NCBI GenBank assembly: GCA_018350325.1 | Contig: JAEVLN010000012.1 | Span: 744,001 to 808,000 of the forward strand | DNA from: Globodera rostochiensis | Taxonomy: Eukaryota > Nematoda > Chromadorea > Rhabditida > Heteroderidae | Reading direction: 5' to 3' | DNA: 64,000 nucleotides | Shown here: positions 1-11,960 of the stretch, piece by piece | Position numbering within the stretch: the stretch's first letter is position 1 | Layout of the letters: the number at the start of each line of letters is the position of its first letter | The notes under the pieces: model-generated | What the model saw: only the letters and a program-made list of their open reading frames with translations | The model's database searches: none | Told to the model about the DNA's origin: nothing | Made by a program: the position numbers and the translations under genes

Positions 1-529
1 GTTTCTTTTATTTAAACACCAAATCGATTTTCTTAGATTGTTTGTTTCCGGGTTCGGAATTGGTCGGAACTATCATTGGCATTAATTATTTATCAAATAA
101 ATTAAGGCATACGCAAGGATGCCAAATCAAAAGGTTCATTTGGCAGGCAAAATCCGCATTTCTGTCTGAAAATCATCATTTCCCAGAATTTTTATTACCG
201 AAATAATTTTGGATTATTCAGATCGATGAGAGCATCGTTTTTCCGTAATTAAAAATTTGGCAAAACTTTTCTAAATATTTTTGGGGGATCGTATTTTCAA
301 AAAGCACCAAAAGATGAAATAAATCATCAGATTTGGCATCCTGCACATAAGAAATTGTCATAAAAAATGGACAATGGAAAATGAAAGTAATAGTAGTGAT
401 TTCTAAAATATAAATCTGCAAAAATTTGAAAGTGTAATGAACCGGTAAAAAATTCGATGAATGAACATTTGAGAAAATGTAAATTGATGCGTGATTTTGC
501 TGACTGTGAGAGCTCTTTCGTCCATCCAT
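1..529. other. AT-rich flank, no gene seen
   Basis: AT-rich sequence with only short open frames of low-complexity composition. It is the 3' flank of the minus-strand gene that ends at 530. I see no conserved motif or repeat structure. Confidence 0.5.
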
Positions 530-2956
530 TCAGTTGCCAATTTTGACTTCCTCAACCTTTTGATCCAACATTTGCTCCCACACCCACACGTCCCAATTTT
601 GCGAATCCGTCACATGGGGCGGCAAGTAACCAAGTTCAGTCTCAGGCCGGATCGCCAAAATTTCGATGGTCGTCGGAGTTTTCTGTTTTCTGTACGCTAT
701 TCGGAACCATACGCCGGGTTTCAGTGTTGGGTGTACGGCCGGAAAGGTCGTTCTGAACATAAAATTGCATTTTCAACAGTCAAAGTGGGCCCACTTTTGT
801 TTGTTAGCGGACACCAAATGCGTAAAGCGCTCCGTCCGCTCGTCGTAGAAGCGCCAAAACATCATGTAACCCTTTGAGTGTGTGAACACGCCGACGCCCT
901 CCTGCAACGGATGTTTGTTCTTCTCCGACAATTGTTGCTCTTGCTGCTGCTGTTGCGATGGAAGAAACCTTTTCCTGTCCTAATTTCCAAAAAGGGAGTG
1001 GCTGTTTCTTTAAAGCTTGGAAACTCCGGGGATTCCATAAAATCTGTGTGCGATCTCCAAATTTCGTGAGCCGCCCGATTGGAGTACAACTGTGTCAATC
1101 CGCGGGGAAGGGGGGGGGGGTGTTTAGGTCGAAAGAAAGAAGCCCCCCCCCCAATTTCCTCTCTGGTCATTCCCACCTCCTCTTGCACTGTGTCCGTAGA
1201 GCTGTTTTGCCTTTTCAAATCCCAAAAATCCACTTCGGAGCATTCCCTCGACTCAATGGCCAACGTTGACGCCAAATGATACTGAAAATGGGCAGGGAAA
1301 AGGGGTTTGAATGTTTTAAGATTTCGGTTAATTAACAAAAAATTAAAACAGTAAAAGTCATAACATAACACCTTCGGGTCGCTTAAATGTGATCCGAGAA
1401 GAGAACAACTGTCCTCGAACTGTTCGGTTAAGTTGTCTTGCAAAAAGTGATGACTCCAACTCAACACATTGAAGGCCACCCGAACTGGTTCCGTAAAACA
1501 GTCGACTTTACTACAAAATAGAGGGAGAATCGTTGAATTCAAAACAAAAAAATCGGACATGGAACAAAATACGACAGCGTCGCCCTTCTCGGCCCTTAAA
1601 CTGCCGTCAGTATGTGGCAAAATGCGACCGTAAGCGCTTGTTCCGTCGCGCAGGCAAAGAATTACGCCCAAGCGACGATTCTTGTCGTTTGAGTCCACTT
1701 CGATTCTGAGCAGAATGCCCCATTCCGTCGGTTTGCTTGTGGTGGCCAACAAATGGGGAGGAAGAAGCTGTGAGGGCCCGGGGAGGCCAATACTAAGCGG
1801 ATCAGCGTTGATCTGGAAGAAGGAGAGACAATGAGCAAAAAATATTACTTCCCAAAAGACGGCACGTTTTTAAAATGTCCAAGCGGAAAATTCAAAAATT
1901 CCGGGCAAAATCCAATCAAAACTTTATGAACGAGCTTTTTAACATGGTAAAGAACTGTGGTCCCGTCGGGAAAAAACAAAAGTTTAAATGCTTGTTTTCT
2001 AAAATGGGATAAGCAAATTCATGCATCCTGAACGATTTTGTTACAGAAAATCGATTTTGAAGAATTTTGTTACTGAAATTGTTTGAATTTTGGTCCGGGG
2101 TTCGAAATCGAGTCGAATTTTGTCCGTCGGGATCACACTTCTTTACCGTTGCCAACTTTTTATCTCAAATCATATCGCGCAAACTTTCAGAGCAGTCTTA
2201 ATTATACAACTTTAAAATCGTCCACAGAATCGAGTGACCATTGCGGTGGCTTTAAAGCGGCTCCAGATTGGTCAACAGTTCTGAAAAAAAGGAAGTCGCA
2301 CAAAGCGGGGGCGCTTTTTGAAATTTAAATCAGTTCTCTATGGCCGATTGACTCCGCTGAGCCTCCCCACAAAAACTTTTAACGACTTAAGTTTTCAGGA
2401 AGTAATACAAACAATGTCAGAAACGCATGGCATTGTTCGTCCTCTCGGGCACCCAATTCGATGAGTCGCTTTGCATTCACATTAATTTTGACGGCCGATT
2501 TCAATCTCGGAGAATAAAGTTCAATTTCACTTCTTTCTTCGGCTGATTGTGAGGCGGTTAAAGCTCTCTTCCACTTGCAGCCAAAAACTGCGAAGTTTGG
2601 AATGAAAAAAACCGGAAGATAAATCTGAAAAATAATTAATTTTAATATTTAAAATTCCTAAAATTTATGTTCTGCCAGAAAAGTTGTGAATATCGGGCAT
2701 TCCTTGCCTGAATTGCTTCTCTTCGCTTTCCCCCCTTAAGCGCACGCTCCACTCGTCTCGACGACAGCCTTTTCTCCACCGCCTTCCAGCTCTGGTCCCC
2801 GTCCTCTTTCAGCTCAAATCGATACCAAGTGTCCATTCGCGCCCCGTTGAACTCAGGACGCGCTTCTATCGCGCTCAAATCGTCTTCGTAAAGCATCAAA
2901 CATGCGCCATCTTTTACACTAACACAAAGCGCAAAACGGCACAATTTTACTGCCAT
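530..2956 (-). CDS. Unrecognised multi-exon protein with repeated WYRF/WFRI-type segments
   Basis: I do not recognise the family. The ATG at 2956 opens an exon that ends near 2665. Further exons follow at about 2626-2386, 1812-1372, 1281-1177, near 1089, and from about 980 to a TGA at 530. A 43-bp GT-AG intron (about 717-759) keeps the last two in frame. The exon chain in the middle is uncertain. Three segments share a pattern of tryptophan followed by a basic beta-strand-like run: MDTWYRFELKED, PTEWGILLRIEVDSN and KPGVWFRIAYRKQK. This suggests a repeated small beta domain, which is inference. One stretch is glutamine-rich (about 940-965). No signal peptide or membrane segment is visible. The acceptor-like tttacag 17 bases before the ATG could be a trans-splice site or an internal intron end, so more 5' exons may exist. 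It lies head to head with SAC1. Confidence 0.5.
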
Positions 2957-3325
2957 TTCAATTCCAGAGGCTGTAAATTGAAATGTTTAAGGCCGTATTC
3001 GCAGCTGTTTTTAATTTGAGAAGAAATATAAATATTTGCAACTTTTGGCGCCTCTTAATAACAAAAAAGAACGCAGAGGGAGGGGAGGGGGAAAGAACGA
3101 TTGGAGAACGTCCGAATAGTTCGGCACAATTATCTCCCGCAGGTTTTGGCACTGAAAAGTAGTCGGAAGCAGCCCCAAAGATTGGAGAGGGAATTTTTTT
3201 AGAAAATTTAAATCGTTAGTAAACAAACAAATTTATAAATTTGGCGATTTGTCACTAAAATCACAATGGGCCAAGTAAGACCCACGAAAATTGTGCCCAA
3301 TTTGGCACTTGTACATACCTACATA

Positions 3326-3443
3326 AATGTTACGGTAAATTTTGGAAATCGGTAAAGTCCGGAATTTCCCGTGATATTTTGGAAATGCTAAAATTTACCT
3401 GGAATTCCGGAATTTATCGATTTTCAAAATTTCCCGTAACATA
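3326..3443. repeat. 118-bp imperfect hairpin repeat (MITE-like)
   Basis: The sequence starts TGTTACGGTAAATTTTGG and ends with the near reverse complement TTCAAAATTTCCCGTAACA, with CCGGAATT motifs inside both arms, so it can fold into one long stem. It lies between the unknown minus-strand gene and SAC1. No clear target-site duplication was found. Confidence 0.5.
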
Positions 3444-3553
3444 TAGACGAGGGAGGGTCAATTTTTGGTTTGGTCCTTCTGCATTTTACGCGTCCCATCA
3501 AAAATTACGCATCCCAACGAGAAAATTAAGGTTTTGTAAATAACTATTTGAAA

Positions 3554-6551
3554 ATGGAACAGGTCCATTTGATCAGCCGCCCTCGCTATAACATGTAAGG
3601 CTCCATTGTTATAATTTTTCAACGTTTCAATTGAAGACTTTTGTTTAATTTAGGCATCACTTCACTGACCGGTTTTATATCGAGCCAATTATGACAAGAG
3701 GTTACGCCGACGCTCCCACACTTGGCTTTAATTTGGAGATTGATCGCTTTGCTGGCGAACTCCAACTCAGTTAGTTTATTATTTATTCCAATGCTTTTCA
3801 ATTGTTCTTTTCCGTTCAGATCTTAGCAATGCGCGAATTCCGCTCGACAGTACGAACGTGCAGCCAATTGACGGCCTGCTCGGTATCATTCAGTTGGTCT
3901 CCGGGCCCTATTTGATCGTCATCTCCAGTTCCGTCAGCGTCGGCACTTTGAACGGATCGGAGATTTACCGGGTCACCAGCACTGAACTGATCCCTTTCCG
4001 CACAAGCAACGCCCATTTGAACGAACAAGAAGTATACGAACAGCCAAAGAGTTCTGGATTTAAAAAAACGTTCAAATTTTTAAAAAATGAATGATTTTAT
4101 TTCACTTTTTATTTTGAATTTTTTAAGCGTCGTGCCAACCAAACTTTTGTGGAAATGCTTGAAAGTGTGCTCAGAACCGACGCATTTTATTACTCTCTTC
4201 GTATGGACCTTTCACACACGTGTAAGCACTAATTGTTTTCGTATATTTCAAAGACGACATAATAGAGGTTAATCGATCGTCAAACGATTTCCGTCAAGAA
4301 ATGCCAAAAAATCTTTTTCCTTTTCGCAGTGCAATGGCTCTCCGAAAATGGGACGCCCGATTTCCATCAGCAGCCGTTGCTGCACCGAGTTGACCGTCAT
4401 TTTGTGTGGAATGCGCGACTTTGTGCTGCCTTCGACACCGCCGAGGTTTGTTTTTTTATTTTTCCATTGGAATTGGGAATTTAGGCTTCGGAAAGTAAAA
4501 TTTACTCCACGAAAAAACCCAACAAAAACAAAAATTTTTTTTGGCGGTCTATCAAATCGTTTAACTTTCAAAAAGTTCCTTCCGGTCTTTGGTCGTTTTC
4601 GAAAATCAGACTTTTGTCGTCGTCTCTTTAGAACTATTTAACCGTTATTTTATTTTGCACAGCTTTCCTCTTTTGCCATTCCGCTTATCCACGGCTTTGC
4701 CGGCATCCGGCAATGCAATGTCAACGGCCACCGCTTCAAATTGGCACTGATTTCACGTCGATCCGTCCAACGGTTTTTTTTTTGTTATTTTAATTAAATG
4801 TAAAAAAAAACATTCAATTTTCAGTGCCGGCGTTCGCTTTTACACCCGGGGCCTCGACCAGGAGGGCAATTGTGCCAATTTTGTGGAGAGTGAACAAATC
4901 GTCGAATTTGACACGGCCATTGCCCCAGGCCCACAAGTGCAACAGCGACATTTGGCTTCTTTTGTGCAGGCAAACTTTTTGAATCAATTTTGGGGCCGTT
5001 TGATTTGTATTTTTGTTTCAGTTTCGTGGTTCCATCCCGGTGTTTTGGACTCAACGGCCCAACTTTGAATGGCAGTCTGACCCGAGCGTTTTGCCGGAAT
5101 TGAACGACCAATTCTACAGAGCTCATCTGAACGTACTGTTCAATCGATATGGAAGGGACGCGTTGAACGGATTGCCAAGAGCAATTGTATAATGAATTTT
5201 CTTCTGAATTTAAAAGAGAAATTCAGCGCCACCGGTTTTTTTTTTTTTTGTTAAGGTAATTGTTAATCTGATCAACAAACACGGACGTGAAGAAATTTTG
5301 GGCAGACAATTTCGCTCGGTGGCACAAAGGGTAAACTTTGACAATGTCCGATGTGTGCACTTTGACTTCCATCACCATTGCCGAACGCTGAATTGGGACA
5401 GATTGGGGTTGTTAGTGAACGAAGTGGAGTCGGACGTTCGACGCTTTGGGTGAGCCCTATTCATTCCATACAATAAATTTGTCTTTTTCCTCTAATTAAA
5501 TTTAAGTTTGTTTCGGCACGCCTTCATTTTAAACAATTTGCCATTTTCAGCTTTTTCCTGGCCAAATTGGAGCGTCAAAATCAAAATGATGCTGATTTTC
5601 ATGAAACGGCGCGTGCCGTCGGTCAAAGACGGTTTCAGAACGGATTCTTCCGAACAAATTGCATGGAGTAGGCGCAACCCAAATTATTTATTGTATTCTT
5701 CCAATTTCAGCTGTTTGGACAGAACAAATGTTACACAGTCACTTTTGGCCATTGAATCGTTACGGTAACATTTGGCCTGTTTCATCTTTCTATTTATTAT
5801 CATCAGCTACCAATTGCAACATTTTGGCATTCTGCCTCAATTGGCAACAAATTTTAATGCTTGGCCTGGATTTGTATACACCTTCAAAAACTGTAATTTT
5901 TTTTTGGTTTTTAAAACAAAATTAAAAACGATTTTCATTTAATTAGTGTGGGCCGATAACGGGGATGACTGTAGCAAGCAGTACTCCGGAACGCCCGCTC
6001 TAAAGGTCTTTTTTCAATTTAATTAGGCTTGAAACCTTGTCGCCGCATGAACTTATTAATTCGGTCTTTTTTTGAACAGTCGGACTACACGCGAATTGGA
6101 AGACGTACAATGAGCGGGCTGTTGCGGGACGGTTTTAATGCACTTGTGCGCTATTGGAAGAACAATTTAAGTGACGGGTACAGACAGGTCGGTTGCGCGG
6201 TTTGGAGTCCCAGGAGAGGGAAAACCTATTTTTAAATCTTTTAGGATGCGATTAATCTGTTCCTTGGGAATTATGTCGTCGATCGGCACAATTTGCCGGA
6301 ACGTGTGGACCATTCGTTGCTCAATTCCGACCCAAGTGGCGTGGCATTTGCGTCTTTTATTATCTCATTTGCGATGACAGTGCTTTGTCTGCTAGTCTCC
6401 GGTAATTTAAGTTTCCCCCCCACCCCCGCAATTTTCTTAATTTTCAGAGAGTTGGTTCCCCGCGTTGTTCTGGCTTTTCTTGGTTATTGTCGTGTGCGTC
6501 TTCATCTCTATGAACGGGGACGACTTTGCCGACCGTCCCAAGCTTTTGTAA
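3554..6551 (+). CDS. SACM1L: Phosphoinositide phosphatase SAC1
   Basis: SAC1 removes phosphates from PtdIns4P (and PI3P) at the ER/Golgi and keeps phosphoinositide pools in balance. I assembled 16 exons that stay in frame and encode 625 residues, close to the 587 of human SACM1L: 3554-3594, 3654-3769, 3820-4031, 4128-4221, 4330-4445, 4663-4772, 4825-4969, 5022-5186, 5256-5449, 5551-5667, 5711-5764, 5807-5892, 5947-6005, 6080-6187, 6245-6401, 6448-6551. The catalytic CX5R motif is intact as [16 protein letters not shown], split by an intron inside its Asp codon. Other family blocks are seen, such as [27 protein letters not shown] and DYTRIGRRT. Two hydrophobic segments near the C-terminus ([15 protein letters not shown] and [16 protein letters not shown]) are the ER membrane anchors. 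The start was chosen because [13 protein letters not shown] joins by a strong gtaagg donor to [11 protein letters not shown]. Intron 7 (4970-5021) is GC-AG. The gene matches C. elegans sac-1. Confidence 0.95.
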
Positions 6552-7907
6552 CACAAAACAGCGTCGATAACGAACGGACGGCGGCGGTGGACCGGGACCT
6601 TTTTATGCCATTGCGATATATACTACTAGTAATATGCCGTTTGAACTCCAAAATAAATAAATAAAATTGTTCGGCCTGTTTTCGAACGGTTTATTCTGTC
6701 TGTTGTGATTTATGTGGTGTTACAGTATATAAAATGTTATGCATTTCCGATCGGATTTTCCTCCCCCCCCCCCCCCCCATAAAATTGGTTTCTCAGTTCT
6801 TAATCCATTCGTTTGTTAATCATTTTATATTCGGTGTGAACAGAGCTTTTTTTGACAATATTTTAGTAAAAATTTTTGAACGCTGATTTGTGAGTAACGG
6901 GGATGTTCCCATTCCCCGGATTGGTCAATGATTCTACGCCATGGGCTATTTACTCCGACGAGAACTCAGCCATTAAGCCACAAAAGTCTCCTCCCACTAT
7001 TTTTTGGCATTGGGCCAGCAACCCTCTTTCTTCGTTCGCGGCACAATGGACGCCCCCCCCTCAATTACCCCCCCCCCCCATTCCTTTTCCCCCTCCTCTC
7101 ATTTCTGTTGCCCGAAATCGCGTCGTCCGTCGGTCCATCAGCCCAAAACTCTGAATTTCATTATCTTAACCGGCCGTTCTCTGTGTCTCATTCTTTTCCT
7201 TTCTCTCTTTTCCGTTCGCACTCTTTCCCCCCCCCCCCACTCGCCCCCCATCCCCCGAAGGGACGAAAACGAAGCCAAGCCATGTGCGAATATTTTGGCG
7301 GGCGTCCCTTTTCACCACTCCCTCCCTCTTCATTTTGTCTTGCTCTGACTGCTGCCCCTCCATTATCCAATTCCCTTCCTAAGTAAGGTAAGAGCCCGGG
7401 GTTTTGTTCGAATTTGCCGTCGGAAGGACTTTTTCAAGGAGTTCAGGCCGTGGAATCCTTTGACTAAATGCCGACTTTGCGAATTTAACTTTTGGTTGCC
7501 TCGACGAATTCTCCGACAACGTTTAATATTTTAAATTTCATTATAATCGTTTCGTTCCTTTCAATTTCCTCAATTGAAAGTGACCCTCAAACCACCAGAG
7601 AGAGCAAATGATTCTAATTTAATGATGGATGGGGGGGGATAATCGTCAAATCGCCGTCATTCTTTCCCCCCCCCCCCCATTTTCCAAATATTCTCGCCGT
7701 CCACCGACGGCCTCCTCACAATTTTATTGAATTTAATCGCAAATTCCTTCACTCAAAGTTTGGGTTCGGTTGCCCTTCAATTTTAATTTTAGACGAAATT
7801 TGTCGACTTCATTTTGATGCAATTAATAAATTCTTACATAAAATAAAAGCACAGAAAATTCGACACCAACAACAATAAAATACGAACAAAAGTTAATTAA
7901 TTCCAAA
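6552..7907. other. Intergenic DNA with long C tracts
   Basis: Contains C runs of 8-16 bases (6763-6778, 7036-7079, 7226-7240, 7668-7678). Overlapping proline-rich open frames at 6903-7386 arise from these C tracts and show no domain, so I do not call a gene. A (possibly 5' regulatory) region for the next gene ends here. Confidence 0.4.
6649..6664 (+). other. Polyadenylation signals after SAC1
   Basis: Overlapping AATAAA hexamers (aaaataaataaataaaa) lie about 100 bases after the SAC1 stop codon, the expected place for mRNA 3' end formation. Confidence 0.5.
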
Positions 7908-9482
7908 ATGGTCAGTTGATAAATATTTCCCAAAAAAAAATCTCACAGAAAATCATTTGAATTGAGAGAATAATTATTTTGAAATTTTGGATATTTTATT
8001 TTTAAGTCACCGAAAAAGCGGACGCCTTCGCGCGGCCGTCCACCGGGACGTCGCAGCGTTTCGCAGGGCCGTCGACCGCAAAGCGCGTCGCGAAAGGTCG
8101 CGGCGACCAAAGCGACCGACCAATTGAAGCGAACGCGCGAATTGAAGTCGAAATCGCCGACCAAAAAGAAAACGACGACCGCCGCCAAAGTGACGCCCAC
8201 CGTCAGCAAAGTGCCGACGCGAAAAGTGCCAGAATTTTCACACAATTTTAGTGATCAGTGCCTGCCCGTTTCCGATTCAAAAACTCTGATCGCTCGCTAT
8301 TCCTTAGATTTGATTGGAATTAAACGTTTTGATGATTAGCCCCTCCCCATGTTCTAGAAAGGCGCGTTCAAATCAAATGGCGAATTGTAATAATTAATTA
8401 TTTAAAAAATGCCCTTCTTAGGTGGCCACCGCCCCCGCAATGCACCGACGCAGCAGAAGCCCGGCGAGAAGTAGCCAAAGACAAGCGAAGGCGAGCGCAT
8501 CGTTTGTCGGCAAAAGCATCCCAAATTCTCACGGTGCCTTCGGCAAATTCACTCAAACATCTTTCTGTTGATCTCCAGGAATTCCCCACGTGAATGCGAT
8601 CACTGTCTCCACCTCCTCCTCGTACGCCTTGATGTCCTCCCCGTCGCCCGCCTCCGTCGGCCGTCCCTCGCCCCCGCAACTCCGTTCGCGCATCACCGCC
8701 GCACACAACGAACACCAACAGAAACTGTCGCCAAGAACGACAAAAACGATGGGTGCCAAAGGGACGGAGGGATGGCGAGTGGTGGAGGCACTCAAAGCGA
8801 CGCCCGGGGCGATGGGCAGACAAATGGACAAACTTGGAAAATCCCTGAAGGGGGTGAGGGATTATGGAAATAATCCATAAATCCCCCAACGCTTTGTTAG
8901 GGTCCACGGCCTTTGCTGAAGCGCACGGGCGTCCATTTGCGACGGCATTGGAAGTACTGGCTGCTGATGTTTGTGCTTCTGTTGCTGGGCGCGTTCCTCT
9001 ACAAGTTCCAGCGGGAAGTGCTCAAAAATGTGCAGCAAACGCGCAAACAAATGGTGGACTTCGTCAACGAGCAGTACGAGCAGAAGCGCCAAATCTTCGG
9101 GTGAGCGTCGCCACTCACTGGGAGGCAGACGGCCACCGCGGGTCGGTAGTGTTCGTCAATGAATGAGCAATGAGTCGTTGTTGATCCTCCGGAAACTCCA
9201 AATTTGGCATCAGAAAATCGGATGCATAGAAATTCATTTTCCGAAAATTTGCCAAAAATTTTAATTTGCCAATTAAAAAGATAAGGAAGGCACCACAAAC
9301 ATTCATTTTGTAGTGAACAATGGCAACAGGCGATGGACGCGATGGAATGGACCCGTCAAAAATACCTCTCCGAATACACCGAACAACGACAGTCTCTCCC
9401 TGCAGGCAAAGGACGCCAAATTCCCTCCACCAATCCGTCCCCCCGGGGGAACGAATCGCCTCCGGAAACCAATACCAATTGA
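7908..9482 (+). CDS. Unrecognised single-pass membrane protein with basic Ser/Arg/Pro-rich head
   Basis: No family recognised. The exons are 8007-8225, 8422-8533, 8579-8853, 8901-9100 and 9314-9482 (975 bases, in frame). They may be preceded by a one-codon exon, the ATG at 7908-7910, followed by donor gtcagt; this start is inference. The first ~200 residues are rich in Lys, Arg, Ser, Pro and Thr (for example PKKRTPSRGRPPGRRS, with an AT-hook-like RGRP). Next comes one hydrophobic helix, YWLLMFVLLLLGAFLY, after a basic LKRTGVHLRRHWK. The tail is a charged coiled-coil-like segment (LKNVQQTRKQMVDFVNEQYE, then WQQAMDAMEWTRQKY). A basic head plus one C-terminal helix resembles inner-nuclear-membrane proteins such as LAP2, LBR or emerin, but I see no LEM or Tudor domain, so this is only a guess. 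A poly-lysine stretch lies near 8160-8185. Confidence 0.6.
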
Positions 9483-10204
9483 CACTAATGAGCACGGCAC
9501 CTCTTTGACTCCATTTTTTGAATTTAATTTTGACCGCCCCTATTTTGGAGAGGGCAAAGAATTTTCGATTTTAGGGTAAAAACTTTGTATTTGATTCCTC
9601 TCTTCGTATGATTCCCCCACAGCCATTCTTTCCATTCAATTTTGTGTCTTAATTAATTCATTTTCTCTTTTAAACACTCAAATTCGGCAAAATTCACAAA
9701 TTTCGCCATTTGTGTGCGAGGACACGTCGATGCCAATAAAATGTGTACAAAAATTCACGAAATGTAATATTTTTTATTTATGATTTTGTTTAAATGGCAC
9801 CGATTGGATTTGTTTAAAAAGCGAACATTTGGCGACGGAATAAAAAAAAGTCCTTTCGGTGCCATTATCTTTTTATAAATTATAATAATTATTTTTGTCC
9901 TAATTTTGTCACTTTTGCCCAAACTCTTAACAACAACTTTTTGTATTCCGCCGCCATTTTCTCTGTTAAAAAAACAATCACTTATTGGGTAAGGCAATAA
10001 AACTTCAAAAAAGCATTTGGAAATGCAATAAATGTTTTATGTAATGCTCGGCTTAAGGCGATCAATTTTATAAATTGAATTTAAATGCAAAATTAAACTT
10101 TTTATGGAAATTGAATTTACGGCTACCGAACGGCGCGAATTCAGACCGGTCCGAATATACAGACAGAACGGGACAATAACTTACTTCAAACCTAACGGCT
10201 TCAG

Positions 10205-10415
10205 CCATTCTTAAAGTCATTCGGAAGCTCTTAATGAGTTGATGATACCATTAAGCTAATGCTTTTTGATTTGACAAATATCAAAAAAGTTATGGCCATT
10301 TTAAACTTTTTTTAGGTTTCTGACCATAACTTTTTTTAGATTTGTTCAATGGCGAAGCTTTAGCTTAAAGATTGTTTCAGCTCCTCGAGAGCTTTCGAAT
10401 GACTTTAAGAATGTC
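10205..10415. repeat. ~210-bp hairpin repeat, copy 1
   Basis: The left arm contains CATTCTTAAAGTCATTCGGA and the right arm its near reverse complement TCGAATGACTTTAAGAATG. Inside, AAAAAAGTTATGG and CCATAACTTTTTTT are also complementary. A diverged copy lies at 15685-15862 between the two UBE2W genes, so this is a dispersed, non-coding hairpin family. Confidence 0.6.
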
Positions 10416-11733
10416 TGTGTCCGGTTTTGGATTCGCCGAATTTGCAGCGAATTTTAGAACTTCTGAATTTCAAATGCCATTTTGGCGAAAGACTTTCTGT
10501 CTTTCCCACTCCGACCGAAACTTACGCCCTTCTCGCCGCTCCGTCCGTCCCGTCCCGGAATGTTTTGGCATTTTAATTTCGTCACCGCCGTGCCGTACCC
10601 CCCAATTCCAATCAGGCCGAAACGAGTGCAATATTATTTATTGTGCCATGCCTTCGCAAATATGGCAAACGTCTTAGCCTGACTGACTGAGAGGTGTTTT
10701 GCCTTTCGTTGTGTTTGTTCTGTTGCGTTTGGAGAGAATATAATAACAAAAAAAAAAAGGAATTATTGATAAAATAAATAAATATAATAAAATTATATGT
10801 TGCATTGGCAACAGCGTAATTTTGGAGGATTTCTTAAAAATTGTGATCAAACATTGGGGGAAATTCATCGGCAGATTCACCGGGCCATCGTCCCCCCCCC
10901 GTCCATTCCATTTTGCGTGGGTGGGACTTCTGAGAGGCCCAACCCAAAAACCGGTTCGACTCCGTCGCGCAATGATTGGGTTCCGATCGGCGGATGAATG
11001 AAGTTTTATTCGATAAGAAAAGGGAAAAAAACGAAATTCTGTTTTCGTCTTTGGGGGCACAGTCTGTTAAAAACTGCAGCAGAAATCATTTGGAAATATT
11101 TTTTAGGCCGACAATTATTGTGGCCGCCCCAATGGACGGGGGGGGGCGCAATTTATTGAAACGGATGGAAATTGCTTCAAAGTTCCAAAAGAATTCTCAA
11201 ATCCCCCAAAATCATTTAATTCTTTTTGGAAATTCAAGCAAAAATAGATATTCAGTTTTTGAATTGGTTTCAATTTAACAAAAAAAAAAGTGTCTCCGTT
11301 TAAAATGATAAGAGAAATTTTTATACGTTTTGGCGTCAATAACTCAATTAAATTCATTAACGCGCAATTGGCGATGGAAAGAATTGGGGGGGGGGGGGGA
11401 ATTTTGGGAGACTTTCGGTGGGGGGTCTTTGGAAAATTGAATTGACAGCTGCTTGGACTGCTTGAAGACGCCCATTAAATTGAAATTATTTATTTTTTGT
11501 GCCATGAAGCCCAACCCAATACAGCACAAAGAATGAGAAAAAAAAGATTATTTCGGCATATTTTTGGTTTAGGCTTTGTTGTTTTGAATAAATGCATTTG
11601 TGGGGGTCGAAAAGGTGTTAAATGGCCACCAGCAACACAGCGCAGCCTCTCTTTTATCATAATTTGGCGCGGTACGGGGAGTGATGAGCCATTTGTGGCT
11701 ATTTAGGACGACGAGTTCCTAAAAAAGTATTGG

Positions 11734-11960
11734 GGGGGGGGGGGAGCCGGTGGAGAAGCCAACGAGGGGGGGGGATGAGAAGAAATGGGGAAAAGGGGGG
11801 GGGGTAAGGTGGGGAAGAAACTGGCTGGGATTTGGGGGGATGGACCCGCGCGCAATTGCAATTACGGGGCAATGTATTAATTCCAGGGAGGGGGGGGGGG
11901 AAGACGGACGGGTGAGTGCATGGAAGACGCGGGCGGGGGGGGGGGGGTGGCGGAGGCGGA
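11734..11960. repeat. G-tract cluster
   Basis: About ten G runs of 4-16 bases in roughly 230 bases on the plus strand, spaced so that G-quadruplexes could form. Glycine-rich and proline-rich open frames here are a by-product of base composition. Confidence 0.6.

Noticed and set aside
862..1752. Single 296-residue open frame
   Set aside because: It reads through at least two introns (for example a tgcccattttcag acceptor at 1282) and changes composition abruptly. Only parts of it are exons.
6903..7386. Overlapping proline-rich open frames
   Set aside because: They are caused by C homopolymers. There are no splice partners, domains or consistent frame.
7908..9482. LEM-domain (emerin/LEM-2) gene
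   Set aside because: The basic head and single helix fit, but no LEM fold sequence is present in the readable exons.
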